64,000 nucleotides of DNA, taken from Spirochaetia bacterium (GTDB lineage: Bacteria; Spirochaetota; Spirochaetia; Treponematales; Treponemataceae). The translations under genes were made by a program, and so were the position numbers. Positions 27,570 to 36,500 of this stretch are shown piece by piece; positions within the stretch are counted from its first letter, which is position 1; each line of letters opens with the position of its first letter. The notes below the pieces were generated by a model. The model worked only from the letters and a program-made list of their open reading frames with translations. It searched no databases and was not told where the DNA came from. The stretch is taken from contig CAAGGF010000064.1 of the NCBI GenBank assembly GCA_900769325.1, forward strand, positions 85,475 through 149,474, in the 5' to 3' direction.

Positions 27570-29234
27570 TTAAAAATTGAATTTTACAACAAGCGAAACT
27601 TTTCCGCCGCGTTTTACATAAACACCTGCGTATTCGCGTTTTGCACCCGAAACTAATTTTACAATATCATCGGCATTAACTGCAAGACGCAAAGCATTTG
27701 TTATCCTGAAAAAAATTGAAAAATCTACTACAGGACAAATATCTTTATCTTCGTCAAACAAAAATGATGTAATCCCTTCAAACCCAAATTTTGAATTTTC
27801 CGTCTGAAATGAAAAAGATGCATTAACCGTATTCCTGAATTCAAGAGACGGCACATCAAGCCAGAAAGATTTCCAGAATAAAGAAACCGTAAAATTCTTA
27901 TAAAGGAAAGAAAAACCTGCGTTCGTGTTGATTTGCGTTAAATCTTCTATTATAAAAGGATAAAGTCCGTAACGAGAAGAAAGGAGGTTTTCAGGCAAAG
28001 CAAAAAACGGTTCTGCACTTCCGTTTGAAAACGCTGTCTTTTTAAATGTGCTTTCAAGAAAAACCGTAAATAAATTTTTTATAGGAAACGAAATGTCAAG
28101 CGTTCCAAACCAGTAAGAACATTCATCTTTAAAATCTTCAAGCGAAGAAAATTTATATTTTGATTCAAGAGAAGAAACTGTCTGAGCATCGCTTTCCATT
28201 CCGCCTGCAAAAGAAATCAAAAGTTTTCGCGGAGAAACCGGAGTCAGCACAGAAAAATCTGCCCCGGCTTTAAACGGAACTGTAAAACTATTTGAACCTA
28301 AATAATTTCCTACAACGATTCCAGCATCGGCAAAAAAATTTACAAAAGAAAAGCTAGTGTCAAAATAAAGCCTGAAATCGCCTCGGTGAAAAGAATTGTT
28401 ATTGAAAGAACCGTTTAAATCAGCCTGCGAAAGATAAGATGACGCAAAACGAACATCGACAAAAGAATTTTTCCAGCCAAAATCAAGAGACGGAGACACC
28501 GAAAAAACTGAAATTGATTTTAACGCTTTGAAAAAATCTTCAGATTCAGACTTAAACAAAAGTCCGTAGCGGTTAAACCATGAAGCATCGGTTTTAAATT
28601 TTAAATAAAAATTCTCTGAGAGCGACCAGTTAAGAGAAAATTTGCCGTCGATGAGATTTTTTGTAAGGTCGCTCATTTTTTCAGATTTATTTTGAAGTCC
28701 GTCCGTCAAGTTTTTGTACGCAAGCGAAAATGAAAGTGCAATTTTTTCAAAATTCAAATCTTTATTGCCGGAAATTTCAGTTGCGTTTTCAAAATACCCG
28801 GAAGTCAGGGGAAGACCTGCAAAACCGGATGAACTTTCGTGGAAAAAGTTTAAATTAAACGGATTTTTCCCCTGACGGTAAATGGAAAAATTTCCAAGGA
28901 AAAATCCCGGAAAGCCTGCACCGAATGTTCCTTCAGCGAAAATGGATTTTTCCCTTCCATCTTTTAAAGCTTCGGCTTTTAAATCGCTTCCATTCTGATT
29001 TTCAGAATACGGAAGTTCTATTTTTAAAACTCCAGAATCTTTTTCATCGCCTGCAAGAATTTGAGAATAATCTGGAACGGCACTTTTTCCGACTTTTATT
29101 GCACCACCGTAAATGACAGTCGAAACATCTGGAAGCGTAATTTCATGTTCTTCGATATTTTCTGTTTCTTCTGCAAATGCAAAACTTGAAATTAATAAAG
29201 AACAAAAAAGAACTTTTTTACAAAATTTATTCAT
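27570..29234 (-). CDS. Exported outer-membrane beta-barrel, possible TonB client
   Basis: The protein has 554 residues. The ATG at 29234 is preceded by GGAGA and followed by a signal peptide (MNKFCKKVLFCSLLISSFAFA). The mature N-terminus (EEHEITLPDVSTVIYGG) is a hydrophobic-polar stretch in a place where a TonB box would be. Later residues alternate polar and aromatic strands throughout and end in KVSLVVKFNF, a barrel terminus. No complete plug domain can be recognised, so it is smaller than a standard TonB-dependent receptor. It lies 65 bases upstream of exbB on the same strand. I infer that it works with the ExbBD-TonB system; the substrate is unknown. Confidence 0.72.
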   Translation of the reverse strand: MNKFCKKVLFCSLLISSFAFAEETENIEEHEITLPDVSTVIYGGAIKVGKSAVPDYSQILAGDEKDSGVLKIELPYSENQNGSDLKAEALKDGREKSIFAEGTFGAGFPGFFLGNFSIYRQGKNPFNLNFFHESSSGFAGLPLTSGYFENATEISGNKDLNFEKIALSFSLAYKNLTDGLQNKSEKMSDLTKNLIDGKFSLNWSLSENFYLKFKTDASWFNRYGLLFKSESEDFFKALKSISVFSVSPSLDFGWKNSFVDVRFASSYLSQADLNGSFNNNSFHRGDFRLYFDTSFSFVNFFADAGIVVGNYLGSNSFTVPFKAGADFSVLTPVSPRKLLISFAGGMESDAQTVSSLESKYKFSSLEDFKDECSYWFGTLDISFPIKNLFTVFLESTFKKTAFSNGSAEPFFALPENLLSSRYGLYPFIIEDLTQINTNAGFSFLYKNFTVSLFWKSFWLDVPSLEFRNTVNASFSFQTENSKFGFEGITSFLFDEDKDICPVVDFSIFFRITNALRLAVNADDIVKLVSGAKREYAGVYVKRGGKVSLVVKFNF

Positions 29235-29257
29235 AAAATTCTCCATTTTTATAAAAC

Positions 29258-32101
29258 TCAGCGGTTACGAATGCTTTCTGCATATTTCGACTTTGGCCAT
29301 TCTTTCAAAAGATTTTCAGCACACGCTTCGGCATCTTTTGTTTTTCCAGCCGCAAGAAACGCTGAATAAGCACTGTAAAGGCAATATGAACTTTCTTCTT
29401 GCATTCTGTTTGTTTTAAAATAAAGTGCACCTTTTAAATAATATTCTGCAGCACTTTCACTCTCACCCGTTTTCATTTTGTAATCTCCAAGAAGAACTGC
29501 ATTTTTTGCAGCATATAAAGATTCTTCTGAAAGATTTTTTTCCTGAAGAGAAAGAATTTCTTCTGCAAGTTTTATTCCGTCTGAAACAAAACGGCTGTCT
29601 GAAACAAAAAGAGATGCAAGAGAAGTAGCAAAAATTCGCCCCTGAACTTTAGAAGATTTTCCTGATTCTTCGTATTTTTTCTGCAAATCAAGCATTTCTT
29701 CAGAATAACCTTTTTTTAAGAGAGAAAGTTCCGATTTAAAACTTAAAACACCGTCTTTTTCAGCCTGCTCGCCAAATTTTTCAAGAAGAAAATCGGCATA
29801 TTCTTCTGATTCAGCGATTTTTTCAGTTTTACGCAAAAGTTCCATAAGATTTTTTGCCGAAATGTAGACATATTTGCTTTCCGGGAAAGTTTTTAAAAGA
29901 CTCTGATACTGCAAAATCGCCCTTGAAGAATTTCCCGTTTTTGAAAGACAGTCGGCCGTGTAAAAAACGCTTGATTCAATGTAAGAACCTTCTGCGTATT
30001 TTCTGTTGTACTCGTTGAATTTTGAAAGAGCATGCGAAAAATTTTCTTCAGAATAAAAAAGTTCGCCCTGCCTGTAAAGAGATTCTTCGGCGTAAATTTT
30101 CCCAGGAAAATTTTCGATTATAGAAGAATAAACTTTCTGGGCTTCAGCATTTTCTTTTTGTTTTTCAAAAATTTTTGCAATTTGAAGAAGGCATTTTGCC
30201 CCGAAATCATTTTTTACCGCCGAATACGCATAAAGAATTTCGCGGGCTTTTTCGTAATTTTCAGAATCAGAATAAATTTCTGCACACAAAAGAACTGCTT
30301 GTTCTCTGTCAGAAGAATTTTTTGCACATTTTACGGCTTTTTCTGCGTATTTTGCCGCACTTTCAAATTTTGAAACCTGAACTGCCGCATTTGAATAAGT
30401 CATCAAAGCATTCCAGATAAGTTCGTGTTCAGGATAGGAAGAAACAAACCTGCTTAAAATTTTACAAGATTCTTCGAATTTTCCAAGCCGATATTTTGAA
30501 TATCCAAGGTAAAATTCTGCGTAACTTTTTGAAACTTTATCAATTGAAGGCGATTTTAAAAACGCAGAAAAATTTTCTTCACAAAAGTTCCAGTTCCGCG
30601 TATTAAACTGTGCAAGTGCAAGAATATATTTTCCTTCTATTAATTTACATTTTGCAGCCTGAATTTGAGCTTCTTTATAACGCCCCGAAAATAGAAGGAC
30701 TTTCGCGTAATTAAGCCTGTCGTTTTCAGAAAGATTTTCATCTTCGCTAAGAATTTTAAAAACATCAGCCGATTCTTTCAACTTTTGTGTGCGTGCATAA
30801 TTTAATGCAAGAAGAGGAGAATCTTTTCCTTCTAAAAATTTTACAGATTCAGCGTAATCTCCAAGATTGTAAAAACTAAGTGCAAGATAAAATTTTGTTT
30901 CATCGTCAAACTCAAGCGACAAATTTCTTGAAACGGCTTCTTTATAATTTTCTGAAAAAGTCTCGTATTTTATGTGATATTTTGTGTATTCCTTAAAATA
31001 GCGGCTGTTTTCTGAAAGGGAAAGCGATTTTTCCGCTGAATAAAGAATTTTTTCTGCTTTTTCAGCACCGATTTTTGAAGGCGATTTTAAAAATTCCGTT
31101 TCTGCACGCGAAAGAAAAATAAATTCTTTCATTTGGGAATCTGCTTTTTTTTCTGCTTCAAGAAAATATTCTTCTGCCTTTGAAAAATCTTTTTCAGAAA
31201 GTGCATCTAAAGCCATCCGAGTCCAGAATTCCGCCAGAAGAGAATCTGAACCGATTTTTTCCTGAACTTCCTGAAGAATTTTTCCCGGATCGGAAGCAAC
31301 TTGAGTTCTGTATTTTGAAGAAACATTGTACGCTTTTTTTAGAGCATTTGAAGCAATCGACTGTTCTGCCGAACGAAGAATTTCACAATACAAATCGTAA
31401 GATTTTTTATACTGACCGAGTGCAAGATATGAATCGGAAGCCAATTCCATAAAAAGAAAACGAGTGCGACTTTGAAAAGAAGAAGTGTCGGTTTTTTCAA
31501 AAAGATTTACGGTTTTTGAAAAATTTTCTGTTTTATTGTACGAATCCGAAAGTTTTAAAATCGTATCTTCATAATCAAAAGAAGAAAAATATCGTCCGTT
31601 TGAAATTACATATTCAAAATTTTTTAGGGCATTTGAAAAATCTTTTGTTTCGTAAAAGATTCGCCCGGATTCAAGAACGCAAACCGGAAAAAATTCCGCC
31701 TGATTTCCCTGATTTTTGCAGTAATCAAAAAAAAGACTTTGTGCTTCGTTGAATTTTTTTTGAGATTTTAAAGTTTCAGCAAGAAAAAATTCTGCCTTTG
31801 CGTATACTGAAGAATTTTTTTCGGATAATTCAAGTGCTTTTAAAAGATTTTCTGACGCAAGTGAAAATTCGTTCAATTTAAAATGTGCTTCTCCTTTTGC
31901 ACAATACGCTTCTGGAATAAAAACAGATTCCGGGAAATTAGAAATCAGTTTTTGTGCATTCTGAATGCAACCCGGATAAAATTCTGAATTTATAGAAGAA
32001 ATCATATCGTTAAAAAGAGAAATTTCGTTTTCAACTGAAAAAATTCTGAAAGAACTAAGAAAAAAAAGAACGGTAAAAATTTTGAATTTAACTTTTTTCA
32101 T
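29258..32101 (-). CDS. Exported TPR-repeat protein
   Basis: The protein has 947 residues with a signal peptide (KKVKFKIFTVLFFLSSFRIFS) and no lipobox. Almost the whole length consists of helical repeats of about 34-38 residues with the tetratricopeptide pattern, for instance NAQKLISNFPESVFIPEAYCAKGEAHFKL written here in part, and FNEYNRKYAEGSYIESSVFY. Several repeats resemble those of BamD and YbgF/CpoB (FPESKYV, YPEHELIW). It lies 11 bases before the barrel gene and 9 after the next upstream gene. A periplasmic scaffold that helps assemble or energise the outer-membrane barrel is the likely role, by inference from context. Confidence 0.8.
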   Translation of the reverse strand: MKKVKFKIFTVLFFLSSFRIFSVENEISLFNDMISSINSEFYPGCIQNAQKLISNFPESVFIPEAYCAKGEAHFKLNEFSLASENLLKALELSEKNSSVYAKAEFFLAETLKSQKKFNEAQSLFFDYCKNQGNQAEFFPVCVLESGRIFYETKDFSNALKNFEYVISNGRYFSSFDYEDTILKLSDSYNKTENFSKTVNLFEKTDTSSFQSRTRFLFMELASDSYLALGQYKKSYDLYCEILRSAEQSIASNALKKAYNVSSKYRTQVASDPGKILQEVQEKIGSDSLLAEFWTRMALDALSEKDFSKAEEYFLEAEKKADSQMKEFIFLSRAETEFLKSPSKIGAEKAEKILYSAEKSLSLSENSRYFKEYTKYHIKYETFSENYKEAVSRNLSLEFDDETKFYLALSFYNLGDYAESVKFLEGKDSPLLALNYARTQKLKESADVFKILSEDENLSENDRLNYAKVLLFSGRYKEAQIQAAKCKLIEGKYILALAQFNTRNWNFCEENFSAFLKSPSIDKVSKSYAEFYLGYSKYRLGKFEESCKILSRFVSSYPEHELIWNALMTYSNAAVQVSKFESAAKYAEKAVKCAKNSSDREQAVLLCAEIYSDSENYEKAREILYAYSAVKNDFGAKCLLQIAKIFEKQKENAEAQKVYSSIIENFPGKIYAEESLYRQGELFYSEENFSHALSKFNEYNRKYAEGSYIESSVFYTADCLSKTGNSSRAILQYQSLLKTFPESKYVYISAKNLMELLRKTEKIAESEEYADFLLEKFGEQAEKDGVLSFKSELSLLKKGYSEEMLDLQKKYEESGKSSKVQGRIFATSLASLFVSDSRFVSDGIKLAEEILSLQEKNLSEESLYAAKNAVLLGDYKMKTGESESAAEYYLKGALYFKTNRMQEESSYCLYSAYSAFLAAGKTKDAEACAENLLKEWPKSKYAESIRNR

Positions 32102-32110
32102 ATTTTCCTT

Positions 32111-33481
32111 TTATTTTGGATAAAATTCTTTTGCAGTCTGAACTTTTACAAGATGAACAGTCGATTTAGAAAACCTTGAACAGAAAGAATCAAAATCGAC
32201 TTCCGCACAGTCTTTAAAAACCGCAACCCGAAATTTTTGTTCTGCATCAAAATAAGGAAAAATCGCTGCACATTCATTGAACACTTTTATTTCAGGGCTG
32301 ACATTTACAGTTTCACGGATAGAAGCAAGATAAAAAGTCCACGGATTGACAGAAGAAAGAGCGTATAAAATTGCTTTAAGGCTTTCAGTTTCGTATCCAG
32401 AATCTTTTATATAACCTGAAGATGCTTTTATTCCGTCGTCAGTAAGCCTCGATGAAAAAAAATCTTCGTTTACATCAACGCCTGAATCTTTGTATGTGAA
32501 AAAATGTTTTGTCCGCACAGAAGAAATTGCTGCTGCAAGGTTTCGCGTCCAGTCGAGCGTAAAAGAAATTGAAAATTTTGAACTTTTAATTCCATAATGC
32601 CCGGTCTCTGAATACAAAACAGTTTCTTCAGTAAGCGGAGCAAGTTTTAAATAACTTCCTGTCAAAGGCTCATTTATTCCGTCGATAATCCATTTTAAAA
32701 ACCCTGCACCGCTTAAAGTAGTTTTATCAGATTCTTCAGGTTTTATTTCCCTAAGCTTTCCATTTGAAATGTAAACAGGTTTTCCTTCTTCATCGTAGCA
32801 GGCATTTTCAGTCAAAAGAAGTTCAGGAATTTTTTCACGAATTACGCCAATCATCTGTAAAATTTCAAGATAATCATCGCTTAAAATATTATCGTATTTC
32901 CATGGAATTTTAGATTCAGTCCATTTTTTTACCTGTGCAAAAGAAGATGTATAAAATTTTCTGAACGGAATTCCTGTAGGAATTGAACGAGCGGCATAAC
33001 AGTTGTAAATCACAAAATCTGCGTACGCCATTTCTTTTAATGGAAAAAACTGAACATAAACTTCTGAATTATTTGTAAAATAATAACGGATTCGAAGCGG
33101 ATTTTCAGTTTTTTTGTCTTTGATTAAAACCCAGCTTCCTTTTGAATCTCCCGGATAAACATCCTGAATTTCTGTGTGCATTCCATCTTCGGTGTAAACA
33201 TCAACTTCCATTTTTGTATGCGGAGAGACGAAAATTGCAAAATCTTTTTCCGTTTCTTCAAGCCGAACCTGAAATTTTTCACCGATTCTGTTTGTGCGGA
33301 TTTCAGCCTTGTTCATTCTTACATTTGAAAGAGGTGCATAAAACCAAGTTTGCTCAAGGGATTTGCGGATTTCAGAAGAATCTGGAATTCCGTCCTTATT
33401 GTATTCTGCATAACCAGACGAGAAAACAAGAGAAAAAAGCAAGACAAAAAGAAAAAATTTATTTTTTTTACTGAAAAACAT
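32111..33481 (-). CDS. Exported protein of unknown function
   Basis: The protein has 456 residues, a ribosome site GGAAAAGA and a signal peptide (FFLFVLLFSLVFSSGYA) without a lipobox Cys. I recognise no domain. Visible features are a beta-rich N-terminal half (KMEVDVYTEDGMH, PLRIRYYFTNNSEVYVQFFP), a helical middle, and a segment LDWTRNLAAAISSVRTKHFF near residue 315 that is followed by an acidic loop DSGVDVNEDFF. It stands between the fused activase and the TPR gene in a tight operon, so it is probably part of the same envelope group as the TPR protein and barrel. Function is unknown. Confidence 0.7.
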   Translation of the reverse strand: MFFSKKNKFFLFVLLFSLVFSSGYAEYNKDGIPDSSEIRKSLEQTWFYAPLSNVRMNKAEIRTNRIGEKFQVRLEETEKDFAIFVSPHTKMEVDVYTEDGMHTEIQDVYPGDSKGSWVLIKDKKTENPLRIRYYFTNNSEVYVQFFPLKEMAYADFVIYNCYAARSIPTGIPFRKFYTSSFAQVKKWTESKIPWKYDNILSDDYLEILQMIGVIREKIPELLLTENACYDEEGKPVYISNGKLREIKPEESDKTTLSGAGFLKWIIDGINEPLTGSYLKLAPLTEETVLYSETGHYGIKSSKFSISFTLDWTRNLAAAISSVRTKHFFTYKDSGVDVNEDFFSSRLTDDGIKASSGYIKDSGYETESLKAILYALSSVNPWTFYLASIRETVNVSPEIKVFNECAAIFPYFDAEQKFRVAVFKDCAEVDFDSFCSRFSKSTVHLVKVQTAKEFYPK

Positions 33482-33506
33482 TTCTTTTCCTATTATACAT
33501 CTAAAA

Positions 33507-36500
33507 TTATTCTACAGGCACCGAATGACTTGAAACAGGTTCCGGGTCTGTAAACGAAGAAGCTTCGGCATATTTTACAATCGGTTCAGAAACAGTTCCG
33601 TCCGGGTTATGGATTTTTCCGTCTTTTTCTTCATCAGGGTGATTTCCGATTGGAGCATTTGAAAGAAGAAGTTTTAAACGGTTCAACTGATTTACTTCTG
33701 AACTTCCAGGGTCATAATCGATTGCAGAAATATTTGCTTCCGGGAAACGGCGGCGAAGTTCTTTTATCATTCCTTTTCCAGTTACATGATTTGGAAGGCA
33801 CGCAAAAGGCTGAACGCACGCAATGCTAGGAGCACCTTCTTTTATAAGTTCGACCATTTCTGCCGTCAAAAACCAGCCTTCACCGGTAATGTTTCCAAGC
33901 TGAACTATGTCATCAACGCCTTTCATCAATTCATAAATCGAAGACGGAGCATCAAAACGATGAGAGGCTTTTAAATATTTTTTCATTTTTCGTCTGTAAA
34001 GTTCTAATGCCCACACTAAAAGTTTTGCATTCCGTTCTGTTTTTTTAGGGAACGCAAGTTCTTCATGCCTGAAAATTCCTGTCGAGAAAGAATAAAAGAA
34101 GAAATCTGCAAGGTCAGGCATAACACATTCAGCACCTTCCCTTTCGATTGTTTCGACAATCTGATTATTTGCAGTCGGATGGAATTTTACAAGAATTTCA
34201 CCAACGACGCCAACTCTAGGTTTTTTAATAGGTTTTAAAGAAAGCGAATCAAAATCTTTTATGATATTTTTTAAAAGCCTGTTGTATGTGATAAAACTCA
34301 ATGATTTTACTTTTTTTTCTGCAATCGCATTCCATTTTTCATAAAGGGCATCAGCACTTCCAGGATTTTTTTCGTAAGGGCGGGTTCTGTAAAGGCATCG
34401 CATCAAAACATCGCCAATCATAATCGAAATGAGCATTCTGTGCAAAACAGGGAAAGTAATTTTAAATCCCGGATTTTTTTCAAAGCCCTGTGCACTCAAA
34501 GAAAGAACCGGAACTTGTCCCCAGCCTGCATCGTTTAAAGCACGACGGATAAAACCAATGTAGTTAGTTGCACGACAACCGCCACCAGTCTGAGTTATGA
34601 TGAGCGAAGTATGATTTAAATCGTATTTTCCTGATTCAAGTGCACTAATCATCTGACCTGCAACAAGAATCGAAGGATAACATGCATCATTATTAACATA
34701 TTTTAAACCGGCTTCAACTGCCTTAGGGTCAACTGCATCAAGAACGACGAATTTGTAACCGCAATACTGAAGTGCCCGCTCAAGAATCCTGAAATGAATC
34801 GGGCTCATCTGCGGACCGATAATCGTATGCGTGTATTTCATTTCTTTTGTGAAAACTTGTCTGTGATAAGCGGCAGATTTTACAGTGTAAGTTCTGTGAT
34901 GCCTTTGCCTTTCACGGACAGCAGCAATTAAAGAACGAATTCTAATTCTTACAGCACCTAAATTGCTTCCTTCATCGATTTTAATGAGAGTATACATTCT
35001 GCCTTTTGCTTTCATAATCTCATCAACCTGGTCACTTGTAACGGCATCAAGACCGCATCCAAAAGAAGTTAACTGAATTATTTCAAGATTCGGCATTCCG
35101 CTTACAAAATTTGCTGCCCTGTAAAGCCTGTTGTGGTAAACCCACTGATCGATAATTCTTAAAGGCCGTTCGATTGCACCAAGATGAGCAACAGAATCTT
35201 CTGTGAAAACTGCAAGCCCAAGTGCATTTACCATTTCCGGAATTCCGTGATTGATTTCCGGGTCAAGGTGATAAGGACGACCGGCGATTACAATTCCGTT
35301 TCCGCCAGAACGAATCATTTTTTCAAGAGCTTCTTCACCCTGCTCGCGGACTTCCTTTCGGAAATTTTCCTGTTCCTGCCAGGCTTTTTCAACGGCATTC
35401 TGAATTTTTTCTTTTGTCAAAGCCGGAAATTTTGGAAGGAGTTCTTCTACAAGACGTTCAGCAAGTCGTTTTTTATCATAAATTGGAAGGAACGGATCCA
35501 TGTATAAAATTGACGGATCCTGGCGAAGTTCATCGACATTATTACGCAAAACTTCTGGATAACTTGTAACAATCGGACAGTTGTAGTGATTTCCAGAACC
35601 AGAATCTTCCTGTTTTTCGTAAGGTGCACACGGATAGAAAATGAATTTTATTCCACGCTGAATGAGAGAAACAACATGACCATGGCTGATTTTTCCAGGA
35701 TAGCACACAGATTCTGACGGAATTGTTTCGATTCCTTTTTCGTATACATTTCTGTTTGACCTTTGGCTCAAAATTACGCGGAATCCGAGTTCTGTAAAGA
35801 AAGTAAACCACATCGGGTAATTTTCATACATATTTAAAACGCGCGGAATTCCGACTTCGCCCATTGGAGCATCTTCTTTTTTAAGCGGAACATAATCGAA
35901 AAGTCGTTTATATTTCCATGCAAAAAGATCAGGCATTTTTTCACCGACATCTTCAACAGCCGTATTTTCCTTGTTGGATGCATCGATTACATTTCCTTCG
36001 ATTTCGGCACCACGCTCGCACCTGTTTCCAGTGATGAAAACTCTTTTTTCATCGCCGTTGTAGAAAGTATTTATTGTTAAAAGACAGTTATTCTGGCATT
36101 TTCCGCATCTTCTGCTTTCAAGGTCAACATGGAATTTTTCAAGCTGCTGTAAAGTTGCAAGCGTTGAACGCCTTTCTTTTGGTTTTGTTCCGATCTTGTC
36201 AGTCGGTTTTGGAGAAGTTAAATCTACCCACTGATCATAAGCGATTAAAGCCGCCCCGTAAGCACCCATAAGACCTGCAACATCCGGTCTGAAAACTTCT
36301 ACGCCCGCAATTTTTTCAAAAGCCCTTAAAATTGCATCATTGAAAAAAGTCCCGCCCTGAACTACGACTTTTGAACCGATGTCGCTTGCTTTTCTTAATT
36401 TTATTACTTTAAAAAGAGCGTTTTTTATAACTGAATAAGAAAGTCCAGCCGCAATGTCTGCAACAGAAGCACCTTCTTTTTGAGCCTGTTTTACGCGAGA

